64,000 nt of DNA from Nitratireductor pacificus pht-3B (GTDB taxonomy: Bacteria; Pseudomonadota; Alphaproteobacteria; Rhizobiales; Rhizobiaceae), in assembly GCF_000300335.1 (NCBI RefSeq), contig NZ_AMRM01000020.1, forward strand, positions 1 through 64,000, in the 5' to 3' direction. The first letter of the stretch is position 1. Every line of letters begins with the position of its first letter. Positions 63,797 to 64,000 of the stretch are shown piece after piece. The notes beneath the pieces were generated by a model. That model searched no databases and was not told the origin of the DNA. It saw only the letters and a program-made list of their open reading frames with translations. The translations under genes were made by a program, and so were the position numbers.

Positions 63797-64000
63797 TCTG
63801 GCCTGCTGCCGGTTTCGTGGACACCGAGATAAGGTGTTTTTGACGAAACCGGAGTTTGTGAATGAGAGAAGGAAGTTCAGCCGCGAGTTCAAGCTTGAGG
63901 CGGTGAGGTTGGTCAAGGAGCGGGGCGTTTCGGTCGCCCAGGCCTCCCGCGATCTTGATCTCCATGAGAATGTGCTGCGCAAATGGATCAGGGACCTGGC
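63797..64000 (+). mobile_element. IS3-family insertion sequence, left end
   Basis: A terminal repeat-like start (CTGGCCTGCTGCCGGTTTCG, 63798-63817) is followed by an orfA start. The word GCTGCCGGTTTCGTGG at the end is typical of IS3-group elements. The rest lies beyond the window. Confidence 0.6.
63840..64000 (+). CDS. IS3-family transposase OrfA, partial
   Basis: The open frame reads KFSREFKLEAVRLVKERG, then ASRDLDLHENVLRKWIRDL. This is the OrfA helix-turn-helix of IS3 elements (FSxEFKxEAVxL to LRxW). The start could be TTG 63840 or GTG 63858. It runs off the window edge and appears intact so far. Confidence 0.8.
   Translation, partial: MTKPEFVNERRKFSREFKLEAVRLVKERGVSVAQASRDLDLHENVLRKWIRDL

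Noticed and set aside
1-64000. CRISPR arrays, rRNA and tRNA genes
   Set aside because: I saw no regularly spaced repeats and no recognisable rRNA or tRNA sequence. A tRNA scan would be needed to exclude a tRNA formally.

Overview
The window is GC-rich DNA with compact operons, TTG/GTG starts and many 4-base gene overlaps. Its type III secretion (T3SS) cluster has rhizobial gene order. I read it as an alphaproteobacterium of the Rhizobiales (Hyphomicrobiales), probably a plant- or animal-associated strain, but I cannot name the genus from sequence alone.

Layout. 1-250: IS debris. 453-4241: a 1262-residue putative T3SS substrate. 4344-8829 (minus): a ferric-iron/2-aminoethylphosphonate-type ABC importer, divergent from a two-component system (9060-11962) across a dyad-rich spacer. 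11963-22231 (minus): a giant 3422-residue modular protein. It carries a LysM-like segment, an AT-rich island encoding a HEIAH metalloprotease-like segment, an embedded MidA/NDUFAF7-type methyltransferase domain, an LTxxQ-type repeat and a hydrophobic C-terminus. 23060-25549: a tyrosine phenol-lyase-like beta-eliminating lyase and an RpiR regulator. 27253-42730 (minus): a nearly continuous T3SS operon in the order rhcC1-I-J-K-L-N-O-Q-R-S-T-(small)-D-X-Y-V-C-CpaD-like lipoprotein-U. 43623-49211: an L,D-transpeptidase, an MFS transporter that shares operator words with the lyase and rpiR genes, a MocR regulator and an XRE/MmyB-type regulator. 49330-50139: a TadD-like TPR lipoprotein. 50320-50846: a decayed IS3 orfB and a second copy of a repeat also found at the left edge. 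50853-57920 (minus): an NCS1 permease, a HyuA/HyuB/HyuB-like ATP-dependent amidase or carboxylase set and an OsmC protein, followed upstream by a LuxR-type and an Lrp-type regulator. 60506-63704: an operon that looks like cysteine sulfur oxidation (class V aminotransferase, persulfide dioxygenase-like MBL protein, TauE/SafE exporter). 63797-64000: the left end of an IS3-family element.

How it fits together. The T3SS has its core export apparatus, ATPase complex, both rings, inner rod and a split secretin. I see no translocators, gatekeeper (SctW), needle-length ruler (SctP) or TtsI regulator here. The two large proteins have no Sec signal, share a related N-terminus and LysM-like segment, and lie in the same IS-bracketed region, so they are the natural candidates for exported substrates. 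The secretin and its neighbouring lipoprotein resemble Tad pilus CpaC and CpaD, and a TadD-like lipoprotein sits at the far end, which suggests the outer-membrane part of this T3SS was built from Tad parts.

The most notable signals are the giant protein with methyltransferase and protease-like domains, a SctU that lacks the NPTH autocleavage motif, an RpiR-type regulon linking three loci by the word GATATCACAAA and related half-sites, and a phenol-lyase-like enzyme with Pro at the position that normally separates phenol-lyases from tryptophanases.
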